Part shown: in pieces, positions 24,303-33,085 of the stretch
Layout of the letters: each line of letters opens with the position of its first letter
Position numbering within the stretch: position 1 is the first letter of the stretch
NCBI GenBank assembly: GCA_030263535.1
Contig: SZPB01000018.1
Coordinates: 1-33,802, forward strand
Source of the DNA: Cytophagia bacterium CHB2
GTDB taxonomy: Bacteria > Zhuqueibacterota > Zhuqueibacteria > Zhuqueibacterales > Zhuqueibacteraceae
Direction: 5' to 3'
DNA length: 33,802 bases
Position numbers and translations under genes: made by a program
The notes under the pieces: generated by a model
Told to the model about the DNA's origin: nothing
Seen by the model: the letters and a program-made list of their open reading frames with translations, nothing else
Databases searched by the model: none

Positions 24303-26800
24303 CATTGACATTCAAACTCGAACTGAAATCCGATTATCACGTCGGCGCCGGCCATCGCAAAGGCACGGAAATCGACTCCGCTTTGCTGCGTGAACACGAC
24401 GGACGCCCGGCATTGCGTGGCTCGTTGCTCGGTCAAATGTTGCGCGATTCCGCGCGAGAGTTATTGACGACTCCTGTGATGGCAAAGCATGGATATGGAA
24501 TCTGTAAAGCTTCGGGCGACCGAGAAGAGCCGGAGTATTGCGGCCAATGGCAAAATAATGAAGGCGTTTGCCCGATTTGCCGCGTCTTCGGCACACCGCG
24601 CGCGCCGCGACGCTGGCAATTTTCTTCCGCATGGTTGCAGGGAATGCAAGCCGGCGCAACAGCAGAGAATCATAGCAACGATTGGGGCGCGCAACCCGTC
24701 ATGCGCGTGCGCGTCAGCCCAGAAACTCGCCGCGCCGAAGCGAATAAATTGTTTAGCGAGGAGATCGGCGACAGTCGCTTGGTCTTTCGCTTCGAAGCAA
24801 CGTGGCAGGGCAACGGCAAGCCTGATGAAAAAGAAATCGCACTGTTAGCTGCCGCAGCGGCGAACATGCGGCATCTCGGCAAAAGCCGAAGACGAGGCCG
24901 CGGGGTGTGCCGAGTGCAATTGATCAAGGTTGACAACCAAGAGCCGCCTGAAAATGTTGACTGGCTCAAGCTGTTCAAGCAAGAATTGGTTGACAAGAAA
25001 TGGCAGCCCGAACCGCACGAGCAAAACAAATCGGCACCGGCGTTGAGCGCGGAATCGCCTGCGCCGGCTTGGCAACCGGTGCGCGTGCGTGTCGTTGTGC
25101 ATTTGGACGAGCCCGTTTTGGTGGCGCACCGTTCTTCGGCTGGAAATCAATTCGAAGGCCTCGACACGCTTCCCGGAAACATTTTGCTCGGTGCATTGGC
25201 CGCGCGCGCCGTGCGCCATCTCGATTTAGGCAAAACTGACGATTATCAAAACTTCGTCGGCCTCTTTCGTCGCGGTTGGGCGCGGTTTTCTTTTTTGGCA
25301 TTGGCTCATGAAAAACACGACAAGCTCTACCCCGCCTTTGCGTCGCCTCTGGATATCTTTCGCTGCAAGCGACAATCTCCGCATGACCCGCAAAGAAAAT
25401 TTTACGACCGTGCCTTTGCGCTAACGGAAGCGGAGAAAGAAAAAATCATTTGCGATCTCTGCGCCAAACAATACGATGAGGAGGACGCCGAGGTCGAAAA
25501 ACTCGAATGCCTTCAAACTTTGCGCGCCGGCTTTATGCAGGAACTCGCTTTTGAGCAACGCGAAGAGATGCACGTGCAAATCAACCCCGCAACGCAGCGC
25601 GCCGAAGACGGCAAGCTCTTCGAATATGTTTGCTTGCAAGCCGGCCAATATCTCTGCGGCGAAATCATTTGCCGCAATCAAAAGGTTTGGGAAGCTCTGC
25701 GCCAATGCGCCGAATTGATTGAAAGCATGGAAAGCAAACAGCAAGCGATTCCGTTGCGCTTGGGCAAAGCCACGCGCAGAGGTTATGGGCGCGTCTCGGC
25801 GTTTTTCTTTGTTGAAAAAGACGACAAGGGGCTTTATCAAAACACTCTGAGCCAACGCCTGCCCGATCCCAAGCAGCCGTTCACGCTTTTGCTCACCACC
25901 GACACGATCATTCGCGACAAGTGGGGCCGCTTTCCGACACGCTTTGAAGAAGATTGGCTCGCTGAAGCGTTGGGCTTGGAAAAGGGAGACCTCAAATTGA
26001 TTCGCGGCTTTGCCAAAACGCGCGAGATTGACGGATTTCATAACTACCTCGGCCTGCCGCGCTGGCGCGATCGCGCTTTTGTTGCGGGTTCGGTTGCGGG
26101 CATTCAAATCGTTGGCGGCAAATATACCAATGATGAGATTGTGAAAAAGCTGGAGCGTCTTGAATGGGAAGGCATCGGCCTGCGCCGTCACGAAGGCTTC
26201 GGCCAAATCGTGGTCAATCATCCGGTGTATGAAGCCATTAAAAATCCACACAGCGGAGCCCGAATTGATATCGAGTGGAAGAGCAAGCCGCAAAGAGTCA
26301 AGCTTGAAAACCAAATTGAAAACGAGCGCAAGTTTCGGCAAGATTGGGAAGGGATTCTTGCACAACTTGGCGACAAGCATCTCGACAAGCATCTCAAGGA
26401 GGGCCAACGTTGGCGGCAATTCGAGTTCAAAGAATTCGCGCCGGTCGCGCGGCTGCTGCGTGCGCGAAGCGATGCCGCGATCAGTGATCTTATAAAAGAA
26501 TTGCAGGCGTTGGGGGATTTCAAACTCGAACAACCCGAGGGCGAGAAAGAGCTATACGTGGAGAAAAAGCTGAACTACCGGATCAAGCTCGGAGAAAACC
26601 AAACACCCGCGCCGCGCGAGACCAAAAAGTTCTTCGAGAAAGAAGACAGGGGCAAGCCCGGCATCGAATTGATCAAAGAGGCTTTTGCCAAGTTGCAAAC
26701 GACTTCGAATGACGCGAAACTGCGCGCCATCGGCGTGGAAATGCTCGCCTTGATCATCGCCGAGGCCGCCAATCGCGCCATCAAAGAAGGGAGAAAATGA
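24299..26800 (+). CDS. Fused Cas7-Cas5(Csx10)-Cas11-like subunit of a type III-D variant complex
   Basis: An 833-residue multidomain RAMP protein. Residues 1-215 are a Csm3-like Cas7: HVGAGHRKGTEIDSALL with Asp26 at the position of the RNA-cleaving aspartate, RGSLLGQMLRDSA, zinc cysteines ending in CPICRVFGTP, and a Gly/Arg-rich KSRRRGRGVCRV strand. Residues ~258-640 are Csx10/Cas5: LVAHRSSAGNQFEGLDTLPG, NILLGALAARAV, CDLC (~385), and a glycine-rich loop LGKATRRGYGRVSAFF. The last ~170 residues are mainly helical and fit a Cas11 small subunit. The same order is known from the Cas7-5-11 fusion of the III-Dv complex. It probably caps the crRNA 5' end and cuts target RNA. Confidence 0.85.
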   Translation: MTLTFKLELKSDYHVGAGHRKGTEIDSALLREHDGRPALRGSLLGQMLRDSARELLTTPVMAKHGYGICKASGDREEPEYCGQWQNNEGVCPICRVFGTPRAPRRWQFSSAWLQGMQAGATAENHSNDWGAQPVMRVRVSPETRRAEANKLFSEEIGDSRLVFRFEATWQGNGKPDEKEIALLAAAAANMRHLGKSRRRGRGVCRVQLIKVDNQEPPENVDWLKLFKQELVDKKWQPEPHEQNKSAPALSAESPAPAWQPVRVRVVVHLDEPVLVAHRSSAGNQFEGLDTLPGNILLGALAARAVRHLDLGKTDDYQNFVGLFRRGWARFSFLALAHEKHDKLYPAFASPLDIFRCKRQSPHDPQRKFYDRAFALTEAEKEKIICDLCAKQYDEEDAEVEKLECLQTLRAGFMQELAFEQREEMHVQINPATQRAEDGKLFEYVCLQAGQYLCGEIICRNQKVWEALRQCAELIESMESKQQAIPLRLGKATRRGYGRVSAFFFVEKDDKGLYQNTLSQRLPDPKQPFTLLLTTDTIIRDKWGRFPTRFEEDWLAEALGLEKGDLKLIRGFAKTREIDGFHNYLGLPRWRDRAFVAGSVAGIQIVGGKYTNDEIVKKLERLEWEGIGLRRHEGFGQIVVNHPVYEAIKNPHSGARIDIEWKSKPQRVKLENQIENERKFRQDWEGILAQLGDKHLDKHLKEGQRWRQFEFKEFAPVARLLRARSDAAISDLIKELQALGDFKLEQPEGEKELYVEKKLNYRIKLGENQTPAPRETKKFFEKEDRGKPGIELIKEAFAKLQTTSNDAKLRAIGVEMLALIIAEAANRAIKEGRK

Positions 26801-28578
26801 TGACCGAAAAAAAATATCAAGCCGTGATCGCCGAACTGATCTTCGAAACGGCGCTGCACGTGGGTACCGGCCGCGACAATCCCGGCACCGATGCACCCGT
26901 GCGCCGCAATAACACCGGCGACCTCGTGATTCCCGGAACCGCGATTGCCGGCGCACTGCGAACACTCGCAACTCGCCTCGCGCCGCGAATCGATCTGACA
27001 GCAAAGCGAAAGTGTATCGAACTTTCTTATGAAGACAAACAGAAGCGCGAAGAAGATAAAATCTGTGGCTGCGCGGTTTGCCATCTCTTCGGCGAGTTCT
27101 ATCCCAACAAGAAAAACACCAAAACCGAAGATGATGGCGGTCGCGCCTCGCGTTTGTGGATTTACGATGCCAAGCTTATCTCTGCGCCGCGGCCCTTCGT
27201 GCGCGACGGCGTAGGCATTGATCGCAGAACCGGTGTTGCGGCCAGCGCCGCGCGGGTGAAGTTCGATACCGAAGTCGTTCCCGCCGGAGCCAAGTTTGAA
27301 TTGCGTGTTGAAATGGAAGACGTCAACGATAATGACCTGAAGTTGCTCGCCGCAACGCTCGCGGAATGGCAGGCGGGTCGCGCCTGGCTCGGCGGCAACA
27401 CCGCGCGCGGCTTGGGCAACGCCAAGCTTGACAAAATTCGTTTCATGCGCAATGAGTTGGATACTGGAAAGCAGTTATTAGATTATCTCAAAGCTGATGA
27501 CCCGAAGGACGCTGCCACAGAAGTTACAGACTGGTTGAAGCACAAGGTCGCAAATGCGCGCGAAAATCCCAATCCTGGTTACAACGGCAAGAATCGGCCG
27601 TTCCTCGCCGCGAGTTTTCAACTTGCGTTCGACGGCCCGTTTTTGATGCACGACGCCACTGCGGCCACGGTCGTGGGCTTCGATCATCTGCCCTTGCTCG
27701 ACGCTGTTCCTGGATTTAATGAAAAACCGCGACCACCCCTCATGGCCGGCTCAGGCTTGCGCGGCGTTTTGCGCTCGCACGCCGAACGTATTGCGCGCAC
27801 GATTGCTTCATTCAACGCTTACAACGCATACAAAGAAGGCAAAGGCGAGGCAAGCAAGCTATTTCTCAAAAGTTGCCCGGCGTGCAATCCGTTGGAAGAT
27901 GATGCCACGAAACCTTTGACAAGATGCGATAAGTTTTTGGAAACCTCCGAGGAATTTGAGAAAATAAAAGACCATGTCGAAGATAAGCACCTCTGCCTCG
28001 GCTGTCTCTTGTTTGGCAGCACCGTGCGCGGCAGCCGTTTGAAAATGATGGATGCGAAGCTCGAAGGTGAGCCGCAATGGAAGCTGCTCGATTTTCTTGC
28101 CATCGACCGCTTTACCGGCGGCGGCTTGGAAGGCGCGAAGTTCGACGCCATGGCCTTGTGGCGACCGACCTTCAACGTGAAGTTGTTTCTCGAAGAGCCG
28201 GAAGATTGGGAACTCGGTTGGCTCGCGTTGGTGCTGCGCGATATGATCGAGCAGCGTTTGACTTTCGGCTTCGGTGCGGCGAAGGGCTTTGGCCATGCGC
28301 GAGCGCAAAAGATCGAAATTCAATGCGGCTTCTTGCGGGATGATGATTGGGGCGTTGATTTCGGTAAAATCAAACCCAAAGATGAAAATGTGCCCGGCTT
28401 CTATCGCGTGGCAAAATTCACCGAAGCTGATTGGGAAGCGCAGAAAAGTATCGTGAGCAAGTGGGTCGAAGTTTTTCGCACGAAGCTAAAACGCGAAGGC
28501 GAAACTTTGCCAACTCGCAAGCAAGACTCCTACTTCGATGGCAATCTTGAAAAACTCTATCCCCTGACGGAGGCTTGA
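26797..28578 (+). CDS. Double Cas7 (Cas7-2x) backbone subunit
   Basis: A 593-residue protein with two consecutive Csm3-type RAMP domains. The first (1-210) has LHVGTGRDNPGTDAPVRRNN with Asp32 at the catalytic position, VIPGTAIAGALRTLA, a CGCAVCHLFGEF zinc motif and a glycine-rich GRAWLGGNTARGLGNAKL loop. The second (~268-590) has GPFLMHDATAATVVGFDHLP, PLMAGSGLRGVLRSHA, a split Cys motif ending in HLCLGCLLFGST, and a final LTFGFGAAKGFGHA loop. Each domain would cover part of the crRNA spacer. Domain one has the cleavage aspartate; in domain two no clearly equivalent residue stands in the same context. It overlaps the previous stop by four bases. Confidence 0.87.
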   Translation: MMTEKKYQAVIAELIFETALHVGTGRDNPGTDAPVRRNNTGDLVIPGTAIAGALRTLATRLAPRIDLTAKRKCIELSYEDKQKREEDKICGCAVCHLFGEFYPNKKNTKTEDDGGRASRLWIYDAKLISAPRPFVRDGVGIDRRTGVAASAARVKFDTEVVPAGAKFELRVEMEDVNDNDLKLLAATLAEWQAGRAWLGGNTARGLGNAKLDKIRFMRNELDTGKQLLDYLKADDPKDAATEVTDWLKHKVANARENPNPGYNGKNRPFLAASFQLAFDGPFLMHDATAATVVGFDHLPLLDAVPGFNEKPRPPLMAGSGLRGVLRSHAERIARTIASFNAYNAYKEGKGEASKLFLKSCPACNPLEDDATKPLTRCDKFLETSEEFEKIKDHVEDKHLCLGCLLFGSTVRGSRLKMMDAKLEGEPQWKLLDFLAIDRFTGGGLEGAKFDAMALWRPTFNVKLFLEEPEDWELGWLALVLRDMIEQRLTFGFGAAKGFGHARAQKIEIQCGFLRDDDWGVDFGKIKPKDENVPGFYRVAKFTEADWEAQKSIVSKWVEVFRTKLKREGETLPTRKQDSYFDGNLEKLYPLTEA

Positions 28579-28579
28579 T

Positions 28580-29224
28580 ATGAGCGAATTAGGAAAGCTT
28601 GAATGGAGCAAAGATAAATTTGCGGTTTGGGGTGGAAAGCTGAAACCGACTGAATGGCTCGACTTTCTCGAAGCATGGAAATGGAAAGACGACAAGCGCT
28701 GGCGCATATTGGAATTCGTCAGCGACTTCAAAATCGAGGACGATAAACCGCAGATTATTTCTGAAAAGGATATTCCGCTTTTGGAGCGCGCCGAGTTTTT
28801 CGGCAAAAGCGGCCACCTGAGCACGCGCCGCGACGGTGAAACGGTTTATTGGCACTTCGTCGGCGAACGTGACATCAAAGTGCCGGATGGCTATGATGAC
28901 GTGAAGAACAATTATTGGACGGCGCATCCCGAAGATAAATTCCGCCGCTCTGAAAAGCACATGCTCCTCTGGGGCGAGCGCATCAAAGATGGGGACACAT
29001 GGACGAACGATTGGTTTGATGACCGCGTCGGTTGGGCGAAGTTGAGCTATCCTCATGTTGAAGAGCCAAAAAATGGCAATGCGGAAAATCAACCCCCTGC
29101 TGCCAAAGAACAAAATCAGCGCGTGCAAGCGAACTACTGGCAATTCACCCGCGCCGGACAGGTGGCATTTGTATGGCTTACGGGTCTGAGCGAATATCAA
29201 CCGCAAGAGGAACAAAATGGCTAA
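28580..29224 (+). CDS. csx19: Csx19-like type III-D CRISPR protein
   Basis: A 214-residue protein with the TIGR03984/Csx19 pattern: ERAEFFGKSGHLSTRRDGET, then VYWHFVGE, then a KHMLLWGERI strand followed by WFDDRVGWAKLSYP. Csx19 is a III-D-specific subunit; in the known III-Dv complex it sits on the backbone near the double Cas7. The start has GGAGG six bases upstream and follows the previous stop after a single base. A Glu/Gln-rich disordered linker (about 155-178) precedes a last strand QANYWQFTRAGQVAFVWLTG. The end overlaps the next gene by eight bases. Confidence 0.8.
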   Translation: MSELGKLEWSKDKFAVWGGKLKPTEWLDFLEAWKWKDDKRWRILEFVSDFKIEDDKPQIISEKDIPLLERAEFFGKSGHLSTRRDGETVYWHFVGERDIKVPDGYDDVKNNYWTAHPEDKFRRSEKHMLLWGERIKDGDTWTNDWFDDRVGWAKLSYPHVEEPKNGNAENQPPAAKEQNQRVQANYWQFTRAGQVAFVWLTGLSEYQPQEEQNG

Positions 29225-31634
29225 AGGCGAAATCGTTGCTTGGAAAGAAGATCGAGGCTTCGGCTTTATTCAACCCGAAAGCACAAACACGCAGGAAGCG
29301 CAGTTGTTTTTTCATATCAATGATGCGAGAGCCGTGCCGCGTGAGCAATTGCGCAAAGGTACTCAGGTGGAATATTCCGTCGGTCCAGGCAAAAAGAGCA
29401 AAACTGCTGCTAAAAATGTGCGCATTGCGGGAATGCCTGCTCCGGCACAGCCTCAGCAGCCGAGAGAAAAGAAAGCAGAAAGCCGCCAAGTTCAGCACTC
29501 TTCAAAAGGCTATCGCTTTCTCAATCCCTACAACTTTGCGCGTTGGCTCGAAAGTCCGCAGTCGATTCTAAGTCATCCCGACACACGTTATCTCAACAGG
29601 CAACCGCCTCCGCCGCATGACCGGTGGGTTGGGAAGTCCGGTGAGATCGAGTGCGAATTGACGGCATTAACGCCGATTTTTATATCGGATTCTCTCGCCA
29701 AATTCGCCAATGAAACCGACAAAAAAGAACTGCACAAATCTTTTGAATTTTTCAATGTCCCCAAAGGCGACGACTCTGAGCCGATCCTGCCAGCATCGAG
29801 CTTGCGCGGCATGGTTCGCAATATTTTCGAGGCAGCAACGAACTCGTGTTTCGCCAGTTTCGACTACGGACAACGGCTCAGTTATCGCCTCGCACCTAGT
29901 GAGGCTTTGAAGCTCGTTCCGGCGCGGGTGCTGGCCCCCAGAAATAAAGGCGAAGTTTGGCGACTGCAGCTTATGCTGGGCTCGGCAACGCTTACGATTG
30001 GCGAAAACCCACGCCGTGGACCATATGCTGCCACCGTGCGGCAGTACCCGCGTGCTCCACAAGCTGGCAAAGGTGAAGTTCCATCTGCGCATCATGAAAT
30101 TGTAGATATCAATGACTACAAGCATGGCAGTGAATGCTATGCTTTAGCTAAAATACCACGGCAAGGCCCCCTTGTCTGGAATGTGACGCATTTGGCAGAT
30201 TCGTATGAAGAACTCGAACCCTTGCAGGATGATCGTTCGGAGATTTTAAAAGGCTATCTTTGCATCACCAATCAAAACATCGATCTCAAAGTTAAAGAGC
30301 GGTTCTTCATCTCCGAGTACAAAGACAGCCCGACGCTCAAGGAGATTGAATTGCCAGACAATGTGTGCGTGGAATACGAAGAGTTGATCCGTGATTATCA
30401 ATTGCGGCATCGTGAAACCGTTGAGACGTGGCGCAAGCAGCATTATGACCCATCAAAACCTCGCAAGATAAAAAAGACGCAGGGGCGCGAAGTCTGGGAA
30501 CCCGCTTTTAGCCGGTTCATTTTGGAATCTACCTACAAACTCAAGGGCAACGAGTTGGTTTATGCCTACCTGGAAAAAACTGCGAAAGGCATGAAAGTGC
30601 GATTCATTGCGCCGGTTTCCATTCCTCGTGTGGGATACCAAAACAAAACATACTTAAGACTTCCGAGCCACCATTGGAAATGCGAAAGCCATGACAAGCT
30701 TTGCCCTGCTTGTCGCACGTTTGGTTGGGTTGAAGGCCGACCAGGAGTCGAGAAAAATGAACGGGAGAGTGATCGGAACAAGATTGTGGCTTATCAAGGC
30801 CGAGTGCAATTTACCCACGCGACGCTGGATGAATCTCAGCAACAAAAGCCTATGGACGAAATCACCCTGGCAATTCTCTCTTCACCCAAGCCCACGACCT
30901 CGCGCTTCTATTTAATGCCTGTGAAGGCGAAGCCTGAATCCAAACAAGGTGCGCCCGACGAGCAAGTGGGATACGATGCGCCGGACATGATCATTCGAGG
31001 CCGCAAATTCTTTCGACATCATCCAACTGCGAATAGCAACGAGTATGAGCGCGTTCGCGGCATTCCCGACGATCAAAACCGTACGATCAATGGGGCTCTT
31101 CCTGTAGGAACGAAATTTCGTTTCAAAGTTAGATTTGAAAATCTCGCAGCGGTTGAGCTTGGCGCGTTGCTCTGGGCGCTGGAGATGGAATCAAACATGT
31201 GTCACCGTTTGGGATTTGCCAAGCCTTTAGGCTTCGGCAGCGTCCGCATCAACGTCACCGGTATTCGGGAATTGAACCTAAAACGTTACGACTCGTTGGA
31301 CGGTGAAGGTTGGCAAGCTCTAACTGAGCAAAAAGCGGAGCTCATCCGCCGATTCAAGGCGGCAGTGGCGCACGCCTATTATCGTAAAGATGAAAACGAG
31401 TTCGCGAAGCTGGAGAATATCGCTGATTTGAGCAAGATGCTGAATACGTCTCAGCCGCAGCTCCCGATTCACTATCCGCGACCGCAGGAAGTCCCTGATG
31501 CCGAGGGAAAGAATTATGAGTGGTTCATGGGCAACAAGAGGCCGAAAAGAGGACCAGGCTATCTTCTGCCGCTTGCGGTTGATGATACGGCGGGATTTCC
31601 ATTGATGGAAAAGTTTGGAAACCTGAAAGAATAG
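29217..31634 (+). CDS. Cold-shock-domain fused to a large TIGR03986-type Cas7 (Cas7-insertion) subunit
   Basis: An 805-residue protein. Residues 1-70 are a CspA-like cold-shock domain: GEIVAWKEDRGFGFIQPEST (RNP1 = RGFGFIQ), QLFFHINDA (RNP2 = LFFHI), then KGTQVEYSVG. A charged linker (Pro/Gln/Lys-rich, 71-92) joins it to a RAMP domain starting GYRFLNPYNFARWLE, the PYNF start of the TIGR03986 family. This continues with LTALTPIFISDS, LPASSLRGMVRNIFEA, a long insertion (about 240-480), a CPACRTFGWVEG zinc site, and the closing MCHRLGFAKPLGFGSVRINV loop. In the III-Dv layout this is the Cas7-insertion subunit. The cold-shock domain should add single-stranded RNA binding. An AGAGGAAC ribosome binding site precedes the ATG. 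Confidence 0.88.
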   Translation: MAKGEIVAWKEDRGFGFIQPESTNTQEAQLFFHINDARAVPREQLRKGTQVEYSVGPGKKSKTAAKNVRIAGMPAPAQPQQPREKKAESRQVQHSSKGYRFLNPYNFARWLESPQSILSHPDTRYLNRQPPPPHDRWVGKSGEIECELTALTPIFISDSLAKFANETDKKELHKSFEFFNVPKGDDSEPILPASSLRGMVRNIFEAATNSCFASFDYGQRLSYRLAPSEALKLVPARVLAPRNKGEVWRLQLMLGSATLTIGENPRRGPYAATVRQYPRAPQAGKGEVPSAHHEIVDINDYKHGSECYALAKIPRQGPLVWNVTHLADSYEELEPLQDDRSEILKGYLCITNQNIDLKVKERFFISEYKDSPTLKEIELPDNVCVEYEELIRDYQLRHRETVETWRKQHYDPSKPRKIKKTQGREVWEPAFSRFILESTYKLKGNELVYAYLEKTAKGMKVRFIAPVSIPRVGYQNKTYLRLPSHHWKCESHDKLCPACRTFGWVEGRPGVEKNERESDRNKIVAYQGRVQFTHATLDESQQQKPMDEITLAILSSPKPTTSRFYLMPVKAKPESKQGAPDEQVGYDAPDMIIRGRKFFRHHPTANSNEYERVRGIPDDQNRTINGALPVGTKFRFKVRFENLAAVELGALLWALEMESNMCHRLGFAKPLGFGSVRINVTGIRELNLKRYDSLDGEGWQALTEQKAELIRRFKAAVAHAYYRKDENEFAKLENIADLSKMLNTSQPQLPIHYPRPQEVPDAEGKNYEWFMGNKRPKRGPGYLLPLAVDDTAGFPLMEKFGNLKE

Positions 31635-31661
31635 ACGCCACAATCTTCAGGGAGCGTGAAT

Positions 31662-33044
31662 ATGCTAGCGGTAGAACCTTGCAAGCTGGTTGAGTTGGGA
31701 ACACTCATCTCGAACCTTCGTGCCATTGAAGCTGACGTCAGTGTAAAAAAGGCTCGAGGGCAGCTCGACTCCGTTTTCGATTTGCTCGGTCTCTTTGGTC
31801 TGCAAAGAACGATCAACAAAATTGACGGTATCGCTCAAGATATACGAAATCAATTTATAGATATTGAGAGCACAAACGGTAACGGCAAAGAGGAGACCGA
31901 TACTAGCAATTACGCCATCGGCATGGGTTTAGCCAATGATTTCGAAGCATTTGCGAATCAAGTTGAATCAGAACTGAAGCGTGAATGTGAAGATCGTGAA
32001 GAGCTTCGAATTTTCATTCCGGAAATGAAGCTGCATGAACTGAAAAGACTAATCAATACGGAAAAAGTCGTAAGTGAAGAATTTGTCGAAGGCGCGTTTA
32101 ATTGGCTGCCAAAAGTGGTGAAACACGACTTTAAAGATGCGGCCTGCTGTTTGTCTTATGGCGTGAGCACAGGTGCCGCTAGCTTAATGCTCCGTGCAAC
32201 AGAGGCTTCTTTACGGCACTTTTATCGTTGCTACTTGAAGACAGAGCCTTTCAACAAATCTCATTGGCAAAATCTGAAAAACAATTCGGATAGACAGGAC
32301 CAACTACTTCCAGAAACCCTTAATTGGTATAAAATGACGAAAGGGTTAGACGGGGTATTTCTGAATGAACATGATCCTGATTTATATCATGAACTTGAAA
32401 TATTGCGTGAACATTATCGCAATCCTACACAACATGCAGCACGAAGATTTGACAAAAGGGAGGCTGAGATGTTGTGGAAGAACTGCTGCAGTGCCGTCAA
32501 TCGAATTCATAATCGAATTCAAATAGAAGATGTAGTTTTGAAGGTTTGCATGCCATGGCCTTGCGATCTTGACACCTTGTTCGCTATTCATCTCATCAAT
32601 GACAACGCGGGCCTAATTGGCGAGTGGGAATTTGTTGGTCTCAACGACAAAAGCGATGACCATCAGGGAGGTTATGTGGTCAATTGCGCGAGGGGACAAT
32701 TCGACCGCAGTCAACTCAAAGAACCCAAATCCGCCAGTTGGATGCTTATAAAGCATTTCTGTTTACCTGAAGGCGGCGAATGGCAGAAACTTCTAAATCA
32801 TGTGAATCAGACCGTCGTTCTTTACAAAAAAAATCCCAATGTCGATCCCCCAAAAGGGCTTTGGGGCTATGTTCATTGGTACATGAAGAATATGGTTGAG
32901 GAAATATCTAAAATAGAAACCATTGAAAAATTCTTGCCATTGATTGAATCCTATCTTGGCGACAAAAACCCAACTGATTTAGCGATTCTAAAGGACTCCA
33001 TTCTTAAACTGAAATCGCCACTACCTCTACCTGAATGGCTGTAG
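31662..33044 (+). CDS. HEPN-like protein of unknown family directly behind the CRISPR operon
   Basis: A 460-residue protein of no family I can name. The start is ATG 31662 with GGGAG seven bases upstream (GTG 31656 is possible), 27 bases after the cas7 stop. Residues ~1-120 are charged helices. Residues ~150-280 look like a HEPN domain: LSYGVSTGAASLMLRATEAS, LRHFYRCYL, then LREHYRNPTQHAARRFDKRE with Arg253-Asn-x3-His258, the RNase motif. The last ~180 residues form a separate domain with PWPCDLDTLFAIHLIND, EWEFVGLND, GGYVVNCARGQFDRSQ and a final helical segment. This faintly recalls MYG1/DHH-type hydrolases, but the metal ligands are not evident. Spacing and strand suggest an ancillary CRISPR nuclease. 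Confidence 0.6.
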   Translation: MLAVEPCKLVELGTLISNLRAIEADVSVKKARGQLDSVFDLLGLFGLQRTINKIDGIAQDIRNQFIDIESTNGNGKEETDTSNYAIGMGLANDFEAFANQVESELKRECEDREELRIFIPEMKLHELKRLINTEKVVSEEFVEGAFNWLPKVVKHDFKDAACCLSYGVSTGAASLMLRATEASLRHFYRCYLKTEPFNKSHWQNLKNNSDRQDQLLPETLNWYKMTKGLDGVFLNEHDPDLYHELEILREHYRNPTQHAARRFDKREAEMLWKNCCSAVNRIHNRIQIEDVVLKVCMPWPCDLDTLFAIHLINDNAGLIGEWEFVGLNDKSDDHQGGYVVNCARGQFDRSQLKEPKSASWMLIKHFCLPEGGEWQKLLNHVNQTVVLYKKNPNVDPPKGLWGYVHWYMKNMVEEISKIETIEKFLPLIESYLGDKNPTDLAILKDSILKLKSPLPLPEWL

Positions 33045-33085
33045 AAAATTTTTTAATCTTCGTTGAAGGAAGACAGGAGCCTCCC

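Noticed and set aside
25421-26533. Long minus-strand open frame opposite the Cas7-Cas5 fusion gene
   Set aside because: An antisense shadow; the plus strand has Csx10 motifs throughout.
24299-31634. Single-protein type III-E (Cas7-11/gRAMP) effector
   Set aside because: The Cas7 units are spread over three proteins and Cas10 is present, which fits III-D rather than III-E.
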